This document shows positions 22,570 to 32,830 of a stretch of DNA of 64,000 nt, in pieces. The stretch is from Eulemur rufifrons (taxonomy: Eukaryota; Chordata; Mammalia; Primates; Lemuridae), in contig NC_091010.1 in assembly GCF_041146395.1 (NCBI RefSeq), forward strand, positions 50,736,001 through 50,800,000, read 5' to 3'. The translations under genes and the position numbers were made by a program. Within the stretch, counting starts at the first letter, position 1. Each line of letters starts with the position of its first letter. The notes under the pieces are model-generated. The model did no database searches. It saw nothing but the letters and a program-made list of their open reading frames with translations, and was not told the origin of the DNA.

Positions 22570-23345
22570 GGTTTATTCTGTGTGGGGTTTGGCAAACTTC
22601 TTGAAACTTTACATTTGTGTCTTTTGCCAAATTTGGGAAAATTTCAATCATTTCTCCTTAGCTCCACCTTCTTTTTTCTCTCCTTCTGGAAATCCCAGGA
22701 AATGAATGTAGATCTTTGTATAATTCCACCAGTCCCCAATGCTCTGCTCATTTTTTTCCCCAGTCTATTTTCTCTCTGTTGTTCAGAAAAATGATTTCTA
22801 TTTTTCTATCTTCAAGTTTGTTATTTCTTTTCTCTTTCCTCTCCATTCTGTTTTTTGGCCTAGCCTTTGAGTTTTTAATTTTGGTTATTTTATTTTTCAG
22901 TTCTAAAATTGCCATCTGGTTCTTTTTTTATATCTCCCATTTCTTTGCGGAGACTTTCTATTTTTTCATTTGTTTCAAGTATACCCATAATTTGCTCATG
23001 GGAACATTTTTATGCTGGCTACTTTGAACTCCTCGTCAGAGAATTCCAGCATTTGTGTCATCTCAGTGTTGGCATGTGTTGTCTTTTCTCATTCAAGTTG
23101 GGATTTTCCTTGTTCTTGGTATGAGTTTTTTTTTTTTTAAATTGTATCCTGAACATTTTGGGTACGATGCTATATGACTCTGGATTTTATTTTGAGCTTC
23201 TGTTTAGCAGGCCTTCTCTGATATTATACTGGTGGGGGGGACAGGGGGAGGGGGAGGTGCCACCTTGTTTCTGCCAGGTGGGGGTAGAAGGAGGTCCAGA
23301 TGGACACCCTGTGAGGGGAGGGCCTCCTCCTTACTGCGGAACTGT
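22570..23345 (-). mobile_element. Old L1 LINE, 5'-region sequence, antisense
   Basis: Reverse of an L1M-type element near its 5' end: 'caatcatttctccttagc', 'ttgttcagaaaaatgattt', 'aaaattgccatctggttct', 'cagcatttgtgtcatctc', 'ttgtatcctgaacatttt', then the G-rich 5' UTR motif 'tgccaggtgggggtagaag'. No open frame survives. Confidence 0.7.
23231..23257 (+). other. G-quadruplex-capable G tract
   Basis: Runs of 7, 5 and 5 Gs separated by 'aca' and 'a', followed by another GG, give at least four G3 tracts if the first run is split. It lies in L1 5' UTR-derived DNA. Confidence 0.6.
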
Positions 23346-24085
23346 AGTACACGCAGAAAGGCTGAAGCCACTGTCTCTTGAACCTTCCCAGGAAATTGTT
23401 TTCTCTCATCTCCTTAGCAGAAATGATGTGCAAACTTCTGCATTTGAAATTTACATGGTGATGGGTGACAAGTCATAACCTCAGTGGCCAGAGGGGCAGC
23501 ACAAAAGGTGGGCCTCTGAGAAGTGTGATCAGCCCCCGAGAATCAGTGTGTAAGGAGCTGTGTAAAATTCAGGTCCAGTGTGGCCTGGCGTTGACCTCCA
23601 AGGAGCTTGGGTAGAGGATGGTGCCAGCAGGTAGTGGCCATACGCATTGTCCTTAGGTTGTGGTAACATAATTCTAGGAATTTGACTCAGTTTAATGCGG
23701 GCCCAAATCAGGGCTTGGGTCTGTAACACTGGGCTCCAATCCTGAGACAGCTGGGCCTGGGGCCTCAGGTGTTAGCACTGCAGCCAGAACGGGGCCTCAT
23801 GCTGCAGGCGTCTGGACTCTACACGTGAGGGCAAAAGTCTTGACAATGGAACCAGTCAGACGTAGGCAGTGTAGCTCGGTGTATACAGGGAGACCTACTG
23901 CAGGCTCCGGCAGTCCGTGGTACTGTCTACTGGATGGAATGGGGCTCCCACCCCATGGTCAGGGTTGGCTTAGGGCCGAGGCTCCATAAGACTGGCCACA
24001 AAGGGACCAGGAGGACTCATCTTCATTATTCTAGCTCACATTCTAGGAATGCTGTGTATGTGAGAAGCTTAGATATAAATAAGTA
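23346..24085. other. Unique DNA, nothing recognised
   Basis: GC-moderate sequence downstream of the L1; I could not decide whether any of it still belongs to that element. Confidence 0.35.
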
Positions 24086-24300
24086 TTAATAATTCTTTAA
24101 ATGTACTCACATATGTACAAAATGGACAGCATTTTTACATGAATTACCTTTTTAAAAGTTCACAGTAACCATGTAAGGTGGATAGAACGTGTATTGTTAT
24201 TCCATTTACTGAGGATAAAGCTGGGATTCAGAGAGATTAAATGATATATGCAGTGGAGTTAGGATTAGAACTTGAGTCTTCAGACTCAGGGCTTTAGGGG
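24086..24300 (-). repeat. MIR SINE
   Basis: 'cacagtaaccatgtaaggtg', 'ggataaagctgggattcaga' and 'gagttaggattagaacttg' in MIR order. Confidence 0.8.
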
Positions 24301-24481
24301 GATGTGCTGAGTGTCAGCGTCTCTGCAGCTTCCAGTAAGTGCTGCGTGTTTTAGTATCGCTTGTCTGTGTCTGTCAACCAGAGCAGCTGTGGCCCAGCCA
24401 ACCCTCTCTGCCATAAGGGGGTGAAGCTGCACCTAGTTTTCCGTGTCTCAGAAAACACACTGATGCTCCTACAAGCTACTA

Positions 24482-24640
24482 TCAGTCATTCAGGAAACAT
24501 TTATTAAGCATTCAGTATGTGCTAATTACTAATGCTGGGAATGCAAAAGTCTTCTTTGTTTAAATGGTCTCTCCACTCAAGGGTCTTATTGTCTAGTGCA
24601 GGGCGGCCAAGTTTAATGTGTGCGTAGTGTCGTAGAAGGC
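24482..24640 (-). repeat. L2 LINE 3' end
   Basis: 'cattcaggaaacatttatta', 'agcattcagtatgtgctaa' and 'gggtcttattgtctagtgc' are the reverse L2 terminus. Confidence 0.8.
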
Positions 24641-25095
24641 AGGTAGGGAGACGTGCCGTGGGAGGCATCCACCTGCTGGGGTTGCTGGAGCCCATCGATA
24701 ATCACGATAATCACGGGGATGAGAGAGATGAGCTCCGGGGTGCTCTTTAACCACGCCCAAGGAGTTCCCTGCTATAAGTGGGTACTGCCCTACTCAGGAC
24801 AGCCTGTGGACTGAGTGCTTTTTCCCACATGCTCCTCTAAGCCTCTTTGTGAACTTGAGCGTGCTGCTGTGAGATACTAGGCTGAGGCCGAGAACACAGG
24901 GGTCTGCCTTATCTGGACAGATGTGGGTATGGGGGCTTGGAGGCAAGGTTAGAAACAGGAAAATAAAAGCAGTTTTTTATTCAGGCATCAGTTTAAAGGC
25001 TAGGGGCTCCAATGAAAAAGATTTCAGAGTGAGCTTCCCTAAACCTTTATTCATTAATAATGATGACAATTATTCTGAAAATAATAATAATAAAC
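24641..25095. other. Unique DNA
   Basis: A perfect 9-base tandem pair, 'cgataatca' twice at 24696-24713, and a short ATA run near 25080 are the only structures noted. Confidence 0.4.
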
Positions 25096-25312
25096 TCATA
25101 ATGATGTTCTCGAGTTGACTCAGTTCATCCCCTCATTTGATCCCCACAGCACTGAGAGATGGGTATTATCATCTCTATACTGCAGATGAAGAAATCATCT
25201 CTTAAGGGCTTTATGGTCCTGTCCGCGTGGCTGGCAGGAGAATGGCAGGGCAGCCTTCTCATTCCAGAGCTCTTCTGCCTTCCCAGTCATCACTCTGCCC
25301 TCTAACCCCAAT
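25096..25312 (-). repeat. MIR SINE
   Basis: 'catttgatccccacagcac', 'gatgggtattatcatctc' and 'actgcagatgaagaaat' match the MIR core; the tRNA-derived head is diverged. Confidence 0.75.
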
Positions 25313-25554
25313 CCTCTAAAGCATCCTCTTAAGAAACAACAACAAAACCCAAAACCCTGCAATGGAATACACTGTCAGCAGATACCTTTGTGTGCCTTCC
25401 CTCTCCTACCCCACTCTCGGGCCCTTTGACACACTGAGCCGGCTTGGGTCATATTTACACCAGTGTATCCTATCGAATGAGATTTCTACCTTGTGATAGT
25501 AGATAGTAATTTTTCTGTTGTAATAATGGTGTTTATTATTAATTATAATAAGCT

Positions 25555-25790
25555 ATTTTTAATTAAAGTGTAAGCCATATGTTAGGAATATCAAAGTATT
25601 TGCTTTTTCTTATATAATCCTCCCAACAATCCCACGGGGACCATGTTTTTATCTCCACTGTTACAGATGAAGGATTTGAAGGTTAGAGACATTTGCACCT
25701 TGCCTAAAACAATACAGTTCATAAAAGGCGGAGCTAGGACTTGAAACCAGGTCTGTCTGATTTGAAAGCCCATGGTTTCAACCCCCCAAA
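25555..25790 (-). repeat. MIR SINE
   Basis: 'tcctcccaacaatcccacg', 'tgttacagatgaaggattt', 'cttgaaaccaggtctgtct' and 'gaaagcccatggtttcaac' make a nearly complete MIR. Confidence 0.85.
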
Positions 25791-26480
25791 ACCTTATTTT
25801 CTCCCACTCTATTGTTGGGTTTGCAGAATCTGGACTCTGTCTGTACACCCAGAATGCATCATGAACACTGAGAGGTGAAGGGCAAGCCGAATCTTCTCCA
25901 TGCAGTGTCCTTCTAGCCATTGCCTCTCTGCACGTTGCTCGTTTGGTGTAGCATGCCTGGGACCCATTTTAAATCGGGGCTGCCCAAGACGTGAGTGGTG
26001 TATTAAAACCTAAGACTTGTTGTTCACTTCACGGGCGTTAATCAATGGCAAATTAGAATGGAATTGATATATGCATAAGACATGCACATTAATTCCAAAT
26101 GTGTTTATCGTAATTAGTGCTATTACAACGAATACCCAAGGAATCAGGGAATGATTAGCTACACTTAGTATTTGTTATGGTTTGTTTAAAAAAGTTAAAC
26201 ATAAAATTATTTGGGGTTTGAGGAGCGATGTTCCATTTGCATGGTGAATGGCTGTAAGCCCTGGATCTTTGCAAGTTGGGAGGTTTCGCGGGAGTTTCTC
26301 ACACAGATTTTACAGAAAACTGAGTTAACGGGACTATCATCCTCAATTAATGATGTGATTTTTCTTTCTTAATCGTTTGTGTCTCACAGCTCTTCTCTGC
26401 AGTCACACCTGCATTAAAAAGCCACCAACTCAGAAAGAAGAGCATGGAGGAGACAGAAAAGTAGATTAAAACATCTAAAT
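25791..26480. other. Unique DNA, candidate conserved noncoding segment
   Basis: No repeat is recognised. 26030-26360 has several TAAT-type homeodomain-like words ('cgttaatcaatgg', 'cgtaattagtgc', 'caattaatgatg') and no low-complexity decay. This would be compatible with a developmental enhancer, but that is only an impression. Confidence 0.3.
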
Positions 26481-26498
26481 GGATCAATCAGTATATAC
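26481..26498. repeat. First copy of a thrice-seen L1 target word
   Basis: 'ggatcaatcagtatatac' resembles sequence at 27148-27162 and 27677-27692, the outer and inner borders of two antisense L1 pieces. Confidence 0.55.
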
Positions 26499-26519
26499 TT
26501 ATAAATACACTTTTAAAGA

Positions 26520-27143
26520 AACTATGGAGGCGTAATTGACATACAAAAAGCTGCACATATTTAATGTATGCTAAATATTTAATGACAAGTTAGGAGATAA
26601 TATACACTGGTGAAACCATCACCACAATTTATGTCAAAAGCCTACCCATCATCTCCAGAAGTTTCCCCCGCCCTTATTATTAATTATCATCATTATTATT
26701 GTTATTTTGTAATAAGAACACTTAACATAAGATCTACCTTCCTGGCAAATTGTAAGTATATAATACAGTACTATTGATTGTAGGCACCGTGCTGTACAGT
26801 AGACCTCTAGAACTTATTCATCTTGTATAGCTCAAACTTTGTATCCTTTGACTGTTAACTCCCCTATTTCCCCCTCACTCCAGGCCCTGGCCACCAGCAT
26901 TTCACTCTCTGCTTATATGGGTGGTTATTTTAGATTCATCTTATATAAGTGAGATCACGTAGTATTTGTCCTTCTGTGTCTGGCTTATTTCACTCAGTAT
27001 AATGTCCTCCAGGTGCATCCATGTTGTCGCAAATAGTCGGATTTCCTTCTATTTTGAAGGCTGAATAATATTCCATTGTCTGTATATACCACATTTTCTT
27101 TATCCTTTCATCCATCGATGGATGTTTAGGTTGTATCTATGTC
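26520..27143 (-). mobile_element. L1 LINE 3' UTR, antisense (outer copy)
   Basis: Reverse L1M 3' UTR: 'ggcgtaattgacatacaaa', 'ccaccagcatttcactctc', 'tataagtgagatcacgtag', 'cttatttcactcagtataat' and 'gaataatattccattgtct'. Only the 3' untranslated part is present, so it is a 5'-truncated insertion. Confidence 0.9.
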
Positions 27144-27162
27144 AAAAGGATCAGTACATACC

Positions 27163-27676
27163 TTTTTTTTTTTGGTAAAAGAAATGATGAGCCTATTTAT
27201 TTTTCACATGTTATTGCAATATTGTAATTTTTAAAATTTTATTTTTAATGGAAAAATAATAATTGTATATATTTAGGGGGTAAAGTGTGATGTTTTGATA
27301 AATGCTTACAATGTGGGGTGATTAAATCAGGCTAATTAACAAATCCATTATCTCACATACTTAATTTTTTTGCAGTGAAAACATTTAAAATGTTTTCTTT
27401 TAGCAGTTTTGAAATCTATAATGCATTGTTATTTATTTTCATCACCATGCTGTGCAGTAAATCACTAAAGCTTATTTGTCGTGTCTAACCGAGACTCTGT
27501 ACCTTTGGTCAGCATCTCCCCTTTCCTCACCTAAGCCCTCCCCAGGCTCTGGTAGCCATCATTCTACTCTCTGCTTCTGTGAGTTCAACGTTTTTAGATT
27601 CCACATGTTCGTGAGATCATGTGGTATTTGTCTTTCTGTGCCTGGCTTATTACTTCTCATAATGTCCTTCAGGTTC
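27163..27676 (-). mobile_element. L1 LINE 3' UTR, antisense (second copy)
   Basis: Begins with T11 (the poly(A) tail in reverse), then 'tatatttagggggtaaagtg', 'gtgatgttttgataaatgc', 'caccatgctgtgcagtaaa', 'ctctgcttctgtgagttc' and 'gtgcctggcttatta'. This is an L1MA/L1MB-like 3' UTR distinct in detail from the copy just upstream, so it is a separate insertion. Confidence 0.9.
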
Positions 27677-27734
27677 AAGGACCGATATACACTTTTAAAA
27701 CATGTGCTGCATCACCCATAGGGTGGGATATTCG

Positions 27735-27937
27735 TATTTATTGACATGTACTATGTTCTGGCACCTTTATTTATGTGATCTTCCTTTAATCCTTAGAATG
27801 ACTATGTGAGGCAAGTATTAAATGAGAATATTGAGGCTCAGAGAAGTTCATTTGCTCAAAGTTGTACGAACTATTGGGTGGAGAGCAGGCATTTAACTAA
27901 GTCTGTGTGAATTCAAATCCTTGCTTGCTCCATTAAG
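27735..27937 (-). repeat. MIR SINE
   Basis: 'tactatgttctggcacctt', 'gaatattgaggctcagaga' and 'ggagagcaggcatttaacta' in MIR order. Confidence 0.8.
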
Positions 27938-28214
27938 GGTGGCATGCTTCTTCCAAGTGGGTGAAGGTCTAAGCTAATGAAGCCAATGCTGTGAGTGTGA
28001 TTTCCAGGGAACTTTGTTGCATTATCTTGTGGCTCAGTCTGCACCCCTAATCTGGCTGGCCACCTCCCGGCTGGGTAGAGTTGGTCACAGAGAGGCAGGA
28101 GGAAAGAGAATGGTTGGTTTAGGACAAACCCAACTGTGGCAGTGAACCAGCTGCTCAAAGTGTTTGTTCTACTGTGAATTTTATTTTCAAAGGATGGACT
28201 TCTGGAGGGGTCCT
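27938..28214. other. Unique DNA
   Basis: Nothing recognised. Confidence 0.4.
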
Positions 28215-28490
28215 TTCAAGAAGCATTTGTTGAGCATCTATCTACCTATGTTGGGAATGCTTCGCAGCTCTACTGACATAGATGAACAGCACAGTCACAC
28301 GAGCAAATAGCTTATATTTAGCGGGAAGTAAAGAGGCATACAGATACTTCCCATACTTCATGAGAAAGGTACGACAGATGCGTGGGGTTCCTGGAGAGTC
28401 AGTGAGAGGTGCTAACCTAACCTGTAGATTGCAGGGAGGCAAGGAATGCTTCCCATATGTGGTGTGTAGGTTGAATCTTGAAGATGATTG
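28215..28490 (-). repeat. L2 LINE 3' region
   Basis: 'gcatttgttgagcatctat', 'agagtcagtgagaggtgct' and 'ggttgaatcttgaagatg' follow the reverse L2 3' UTR. Confidence 0.7.
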
Positions 28491-28599
28491 AATGCCTGCT
28501 TGGCACAAGATACTGTGCTACACTCTGTGCATATATCCTGTAACCCTGGGGATTCATGTTCTGTAGGAGAGGACTGCTGGGACTGTTCTCAGCACCCCA

Positions 28600-28668
28600 C
28601 ACAGTTCTGGCATGTAGGAGGCTTCAGTAAGCCTCCTACGGTAAATGCCTGTTGAATGAATGAACAAG
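28600..28668 (+). repeat. L2 LINE 3' tip carrying an 11-bp hairpin
   Basis: The L2 end 'tctggcatgtagga' to 'gttgaatgaatgaac' is interrupted by an inverted copy of its own sequence. Positions 28614-28624 and 28629-28639 are perfect reverse complements around a 4-base loop. Confidence 0.75.
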
Positions 28669-28787
28669 TGCACGTGGAAAATGCAAAACAGCTCCTGAAA
28701 CACAGCCTCCTCTCTCTGCCTTTGCACTTCCACACTGAGAATGCCAGCATCTAGCGGAACACCGTTGGCTTACAGGAGGCCAGCTGT

Positions 28788-29000
28788 GCATGGTGAAGAG
28801 CCGTGGGTTTGAAGCCTGCTAGCCAGGAAGCCTTGGGGAAGCACTTCACCTCTCAGTCCCTGAATTTCCTCATCTTTAAATGGGAATGGTGGTAGCACAA
28901 CATTACATGGTGGTTGTGAGGATTAAATGAATTAATGCATGTAAAAGCCCTTAGGACACGAGCTAGCTAAGGAGCACTTAGCCAATGTTGGCTTACCCAA
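28788..29000 (+). repeat. MIR SINE
   Basis: Forward MIR: 'gccgtgggtttgaagcctg', 'gaatttcctcatctttaaat', 'gtggttgtgaggattaaatg' and 'gccaatgttggctta'. Confidence 0.85.
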
Positions 29001-29769
29001 GTTTGCCATGAAGACTTGATTAATCTTCTCATAAAAATCTCTCTTTTGGCAAATTCTGGCTTTTCTCTGATTTCATGTGGTCTGATTCTAAAGTCTATTC
29101 TCTCTTATAGATCTTCATGATACATTTTGATGGCATGATTTTGTAATCTCTTTCTCAAAAAACTTTACTAAGTGCTATTAAGTTTGTCCTAACACGTAAT
29201 AAACTATTAGATCTTGTTTTGGTTATTTGTACCAGCCAAAGCTTGTGTAGCCAGGGGCAGGGCCAGGCTGATGAAATCAGTATTCTTTCTTTTTATTTTT
29301 CTCAGTGTGTGAGTTCAATTTTTCTTTTCTTTTTAAATTAAAAAGCAATAGGAGCCAGCTGGAGTTCACTTAAGCAGGAAAAGGAAATTTATTGGAAAGA
29401 TACTGCAGACATTTCAGGGCATAACTGGGCTTCAGAATGGTAGGAGCCAAGGAAAATCCAGGCCTCAGGGGTATGAGTTTGCAGACCTGCCCTGCAGATT
29501 TCCACCAAGCGTGTAACTAGATTCCGAACAGGTTCTGAAAAGAGTGAGTCCAGTCTTCTCAGCTGTGGTCAGATGTCCACCACTAAACCCATCTGCAGTG
29601 GCCAAAGGGCAGGAGGCCTCTGAGGAGGCCACCACTTTACCTGGGGTGGGCAACTGCCAGGGAAGGGGCGCCTGGGTATGACCTGCTAAATATCCACTGT
29701 GCTTCATTTTTGTGCAGCCTGGAGAGTTGTGGATTTCCTTTTTGTTTTCTAGCTCTCAGGGGATCACTG
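29001..29769. other. Unique DNA, nothing firm
   Basis: A pyrimidine-rich patch lies at 29283-29335. The segment 29340-29480 looks like reverse-type repeat sequence ('gaaatttattggaaagata'), but I could not assign a family. Confidence 0.4.
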
Positions 29770-29774
29770 CTCAG

Positions 29775-29829
29775 TCAAGCATGCTTATTGAGCACTTACC
29801 ATGTACCTCATTCTGTGCGAGGCATAGGA

Positions 29830-29864
<35 letters not shown>

Positions 29865-29905
29865 TGGTCACAAAGAAGCCTACTTCAGGGACCTTGTCCT
29901 TAGAA
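29775..29905 (-). repeat. L2 LINE 3' end interrupted by a GT repeat
   Basis: 'gcttattgagcacttacca' and 'ttctgtgcgaggcatagga' are the reverse L2 terminus; after the GT run, 'gggaccttgtccttagaag' continues it. Confidence 0.7.
29832..29862. repeat. (GT)15 microsatellite
   Basis: About 31 bases of uninterrupted GT, sitting inside an L2 tail. Confidence 0.95.
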
Positions 29906-30109
29906 GTACAAAGTCAAAACCAGATCAAGGGATGGATTTATCAATTTGAACATAATTGTGACTTCTGCATCAGCTGTTTTTCTAGTTTCTTTTCTTCTAA
30001 AATATTTATATCTTCCTTATATTTCATGCTCCTTAAAAAGTGGGGCATCTTTGGCTCAAATGTTCAATATAAAGGGTGGATTTTAAATGGAAGCATATAG
30101 AATACTGTC

Positions 30110-30290
30110 AGGTTTAGTGAGTGCTTATTGTATGTCAATAACTGTAAAAATTCATTATTTCCTCATTGAATCCTTTCAGTCCCCTTGGCAGTAGGATACG
30201 GATACATAGTTCACAAATGAGGGAGCTGGGCCTTGGAAAGGGAAAGTATCACAAGATTAAACAACTAGTATGAGCTGAACAAAAACATTT
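30110..30290 (-). repeat. MIR SINE, left part (split)
   Basis: 'gtgagtgcttattgtatgtc', 'tcacaaatgagggagctggg' and 'caactagtatgagctgaac'. The element resumes at 30819 after an L1 insertion. Confidence 0.8.
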
Positions 30291-30585
30291 TTTTTTCTAT
30301 TGCACAGCATGATTATTATTTATTAGCCATAGTTAATAATAATGTATATTTCAAAATCACTAAAATAATAGATTTTAAATGTTTTTGCTACAAAAAAGTG
30401 GTAAGTAGGTGAGGTGATAAATATTTTAATTAGCTTGATATTATCATTCCACATTGTATACATATATAAAAATATCACATTGTATCCCATAAGTATATAC
30501 AATTATTTACCAACTAAAAATAAAAATTTAAATAAAAATAAAATTAACGTAAAAAGCAAAAATTTTAAAAATTAAAAAAAGGAAG
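30291..30585 (+). mobile_element. L1 LINE 3' end, sense
   Basis: L1MA-like 3' UTR: 'gccatagttaataataatg', 'gaggtgataaatattttaat', 'ccacattgtatacatata' and 'cccataagtatatacaatt', ending in a degenerate A-rich tail (about 30505-30585). Confidence 0.8.
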
Positions 30586-30636
30586 CACAGAGTTTCAGCC
30601 AGAGGCAGACAAGGTGACAGAAACAAGATCTTACAA

Positions 30637-30818
30637 TTTTTTTTTTATTTGTTTTTCAGCTCATTATGGGGGTACAAAAGATCAGGCTATATACATTGCC
30701 CATGCCTCCCCATCCCCCTGAGTCTGAGCTTCAGTTGTGTCCATTCCCTAGACAGTGCACATCACACTCATCATGTAGGTGTGCACCCCTCCTCTCCCCC
30801 CATCCCATCCCCCCCAGT
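30637..30818 (-). mobile_element. Short young-looking L1 3' UTR piece, antisense
   Basis: A T run is followed by 'cagctcattatgggggtac', 'tatacattgcccatgcctc', 'tccattccctagacagtgc' and 'catcacactcatcatgtagg', ending in a C-rich stretch. I recall this type of sequence from strepsirrhine L1 3' ends, and it does not match the human L1PA 3' UTR. Strongly 5'-truncated. Confidence 0.6.
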
Positions 30819-30895
30819 CAGAACAAAAGCATTTGAACTCAGCTTTGCTAACGCCAAAGCCAGTGTTTCACACTGCTACACTATCCTAGCTTTCC
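30819..30895 (-). repeat. MIR SINE, right part (split)
   Basis: 'gcatttgaactcagctttg', 'acgccaaagccagtgtttc' and 'cactgctacactatcct' are the reverse tRNA-derived head of the MIR begun at 30110. Confidence 0.8.
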
Positions 30896-31839
30896 CTTTT
30901 TATAGGATTTAGTAAATGATTTTGCTTATTTTTCATGCATTTAATATTTTCCATTTTCTTTCTTTGATTTCCTCATGGAAAGATTTTCATTTTTTCAAGA
31001 CATAATATCATTGATATTTCCTGCACTAATTATAGATTCTTTGCAAAATAATGAAAATTAGTATTGTTCTCTGAAAATCAACAAATCATAAAAATTAAAT
31101 TATTAAGTGAATACATTTATTTTTTCAATTTGCATCAGACACATTTTTAATGCAATATATTTGAAAATATGTGCAAAGACAAGGTGTGTGTAATCTGTTA
31201 GTGGATGGCACTGACTTAAAAAAACAGAGTTTGGAAGACAAAATTTTAGATTAATCTGTAGGTTTAAAAATAATCCCAAGGACAAAAATGGGATTTTTAA
31301 AATAAATATTTGGAACAAGGAAATCAAAGTCCTTTAGAATGATGAATAACAGGAAGGCATAGCATTTTAGTTCCCACTCTCATTTTGTCTTCTGTGTCAA
31401 GGAAAGTGCTCTTCACACTTAGCACTGTCGAATGAACATGTGTAAATGACTGTGGACAAATGAGAAAAAACACATAATGTGTGTGAAGAGATTTTGACGG
31501 ACTATCGTATTGCTCTAAACAAAGCCAAGTCTTCTATCATGGAAGGGTTGCATGCGAGGGTGCTGAAGACTCTTAGGAGATCACTTAAAGACTCTGGGGA
31601 ACCTCAAGAATGAGATAGACAGATATGAGATGATGATTGTCACTTCCCTGGGCTTGAAAATGACTCTGGGAAGGATTTTAGAAGGGGGTATGAAAATAAG
31701 GAAGAGGAGGTGATGATCACTGGGTTGCAGTGAGGGTTTGATGCAAGCAATGCACTCAGGCGTCAATCTTACTGCTTTTGTAAGGGTCACAAAACTATTA
31801 GGTGGGAAAAAATAACACAAGCAGAAAGGACCTCAGCAG
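30896..31839. other. Unique AT-rich DNA
   Basis: Nothing recognised. The part from about 31700 may still belong to the L3 element that follows. Confidence 0.4.
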
Positions 31840-32830
31840 TATCATCTCAACTTGCTTGTGGTATCTTTGTGGTCAGTTTGAAATACGCTTGTATGTAAGG
31901 GGAACTGGATGGATTAATAACTGGTCAAACGATCATACTCAAAGGATAATGACCAGGGTTGAAAGTTAACCTTCAGGTGGTTTCCAGTAGCCTACTTAAA
32001 GGCTCTGTCCTTGGTCCTGCCCTGAAGTCTACCGTAGAGATGCACGCATCACTTCCCTCAGGTTGGGGAAGATATCGATGGCAAATTCACCCAATGTACA
32101 TGAAATACAAAGACAGGAGGGGACAGAAACAGGATATAAAATGATATTTATAGACTAGAGATCTGAGCCAAGTCTAACAGAACAAAATGTAGCAGGGATA
32201 AATGTAAAGTTCTACAAATCCCCAAATTAAACTGCACAAAATAGGATGAGGTAGATGTTTCAGAGAATTAACAGCGTGAGTAAAATGTTATTAAATGGCT
32301 TGGGAAACAGTAAGCTCAAGGTTCAATATGAGTCAACTCTGTGGTATAATAAGCCAAAAAGCTCATGAAACTTTAATCTAATAGATGTATATTCTAGAAT
32401 TAGAATGGGGATAATTTCTTGGTACTCTGCATTTTTTAGTTTGGAATATTGTGTCTGTAATATTTTAATTTAGCATAATGTTTCTGCGTTGGTGGATACA
32501 TAGTGGCATGTGAACAAATTGGAAGACATACAAGAGAGGGAGAACCTGATGGCAAGAAAGAGGAAGTAGGGAATAAACATAGTTGCAGCCTTTAGATATA
32601 GGAAGAGGTGTCCTGTACAAGAGGTATTAGGATTGCTTGATATGTTATCAAATTCCAGAATTGGTGCTGATCTGTAGCAGCCACAGAGAAGAAATTTAGG
32701 GTCAAAATGAAGAATAAATTCCTGTTAGGAGTGCCTGGTTATGAGATGAACTCTCTACTATGGGAGGTTAAAAATCCTAGGCTGGAAGATCACATAAGAT
32801 CACTTTCAGGGGACATTCCTATAGATTATG
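31840..32830 (+). repeat. L3/CR1 LINE, long remnant
   Basis: About 1 kb of forward CR1-class LINE. Pieces in family order: 'ggattaataactggtcaaac', 'ggctctgtccttggtcctg', 'gggataaatgtaaagttcta', 'gcacaaaataggatgagg', 'aaggttcaatatgagtcaac' and 'ataagccaaaaagctcatg', then 'ggaatattgtgtctgtaat'. The reading frame is broken in many places. Confidence 0.75.

Noticed and set aside
22716..23027. Hydrophobic 103-codon frame that looks like a membrane protein
   Set aside because: It is the T-rich reverse strand of an L1; phenylalanine and leucine richness follows from the T content.
24696..24713. 9-base tandem pair 'cgataatca'
   Set aside because: Two units only; expected by chance or slippage in 64 kb.
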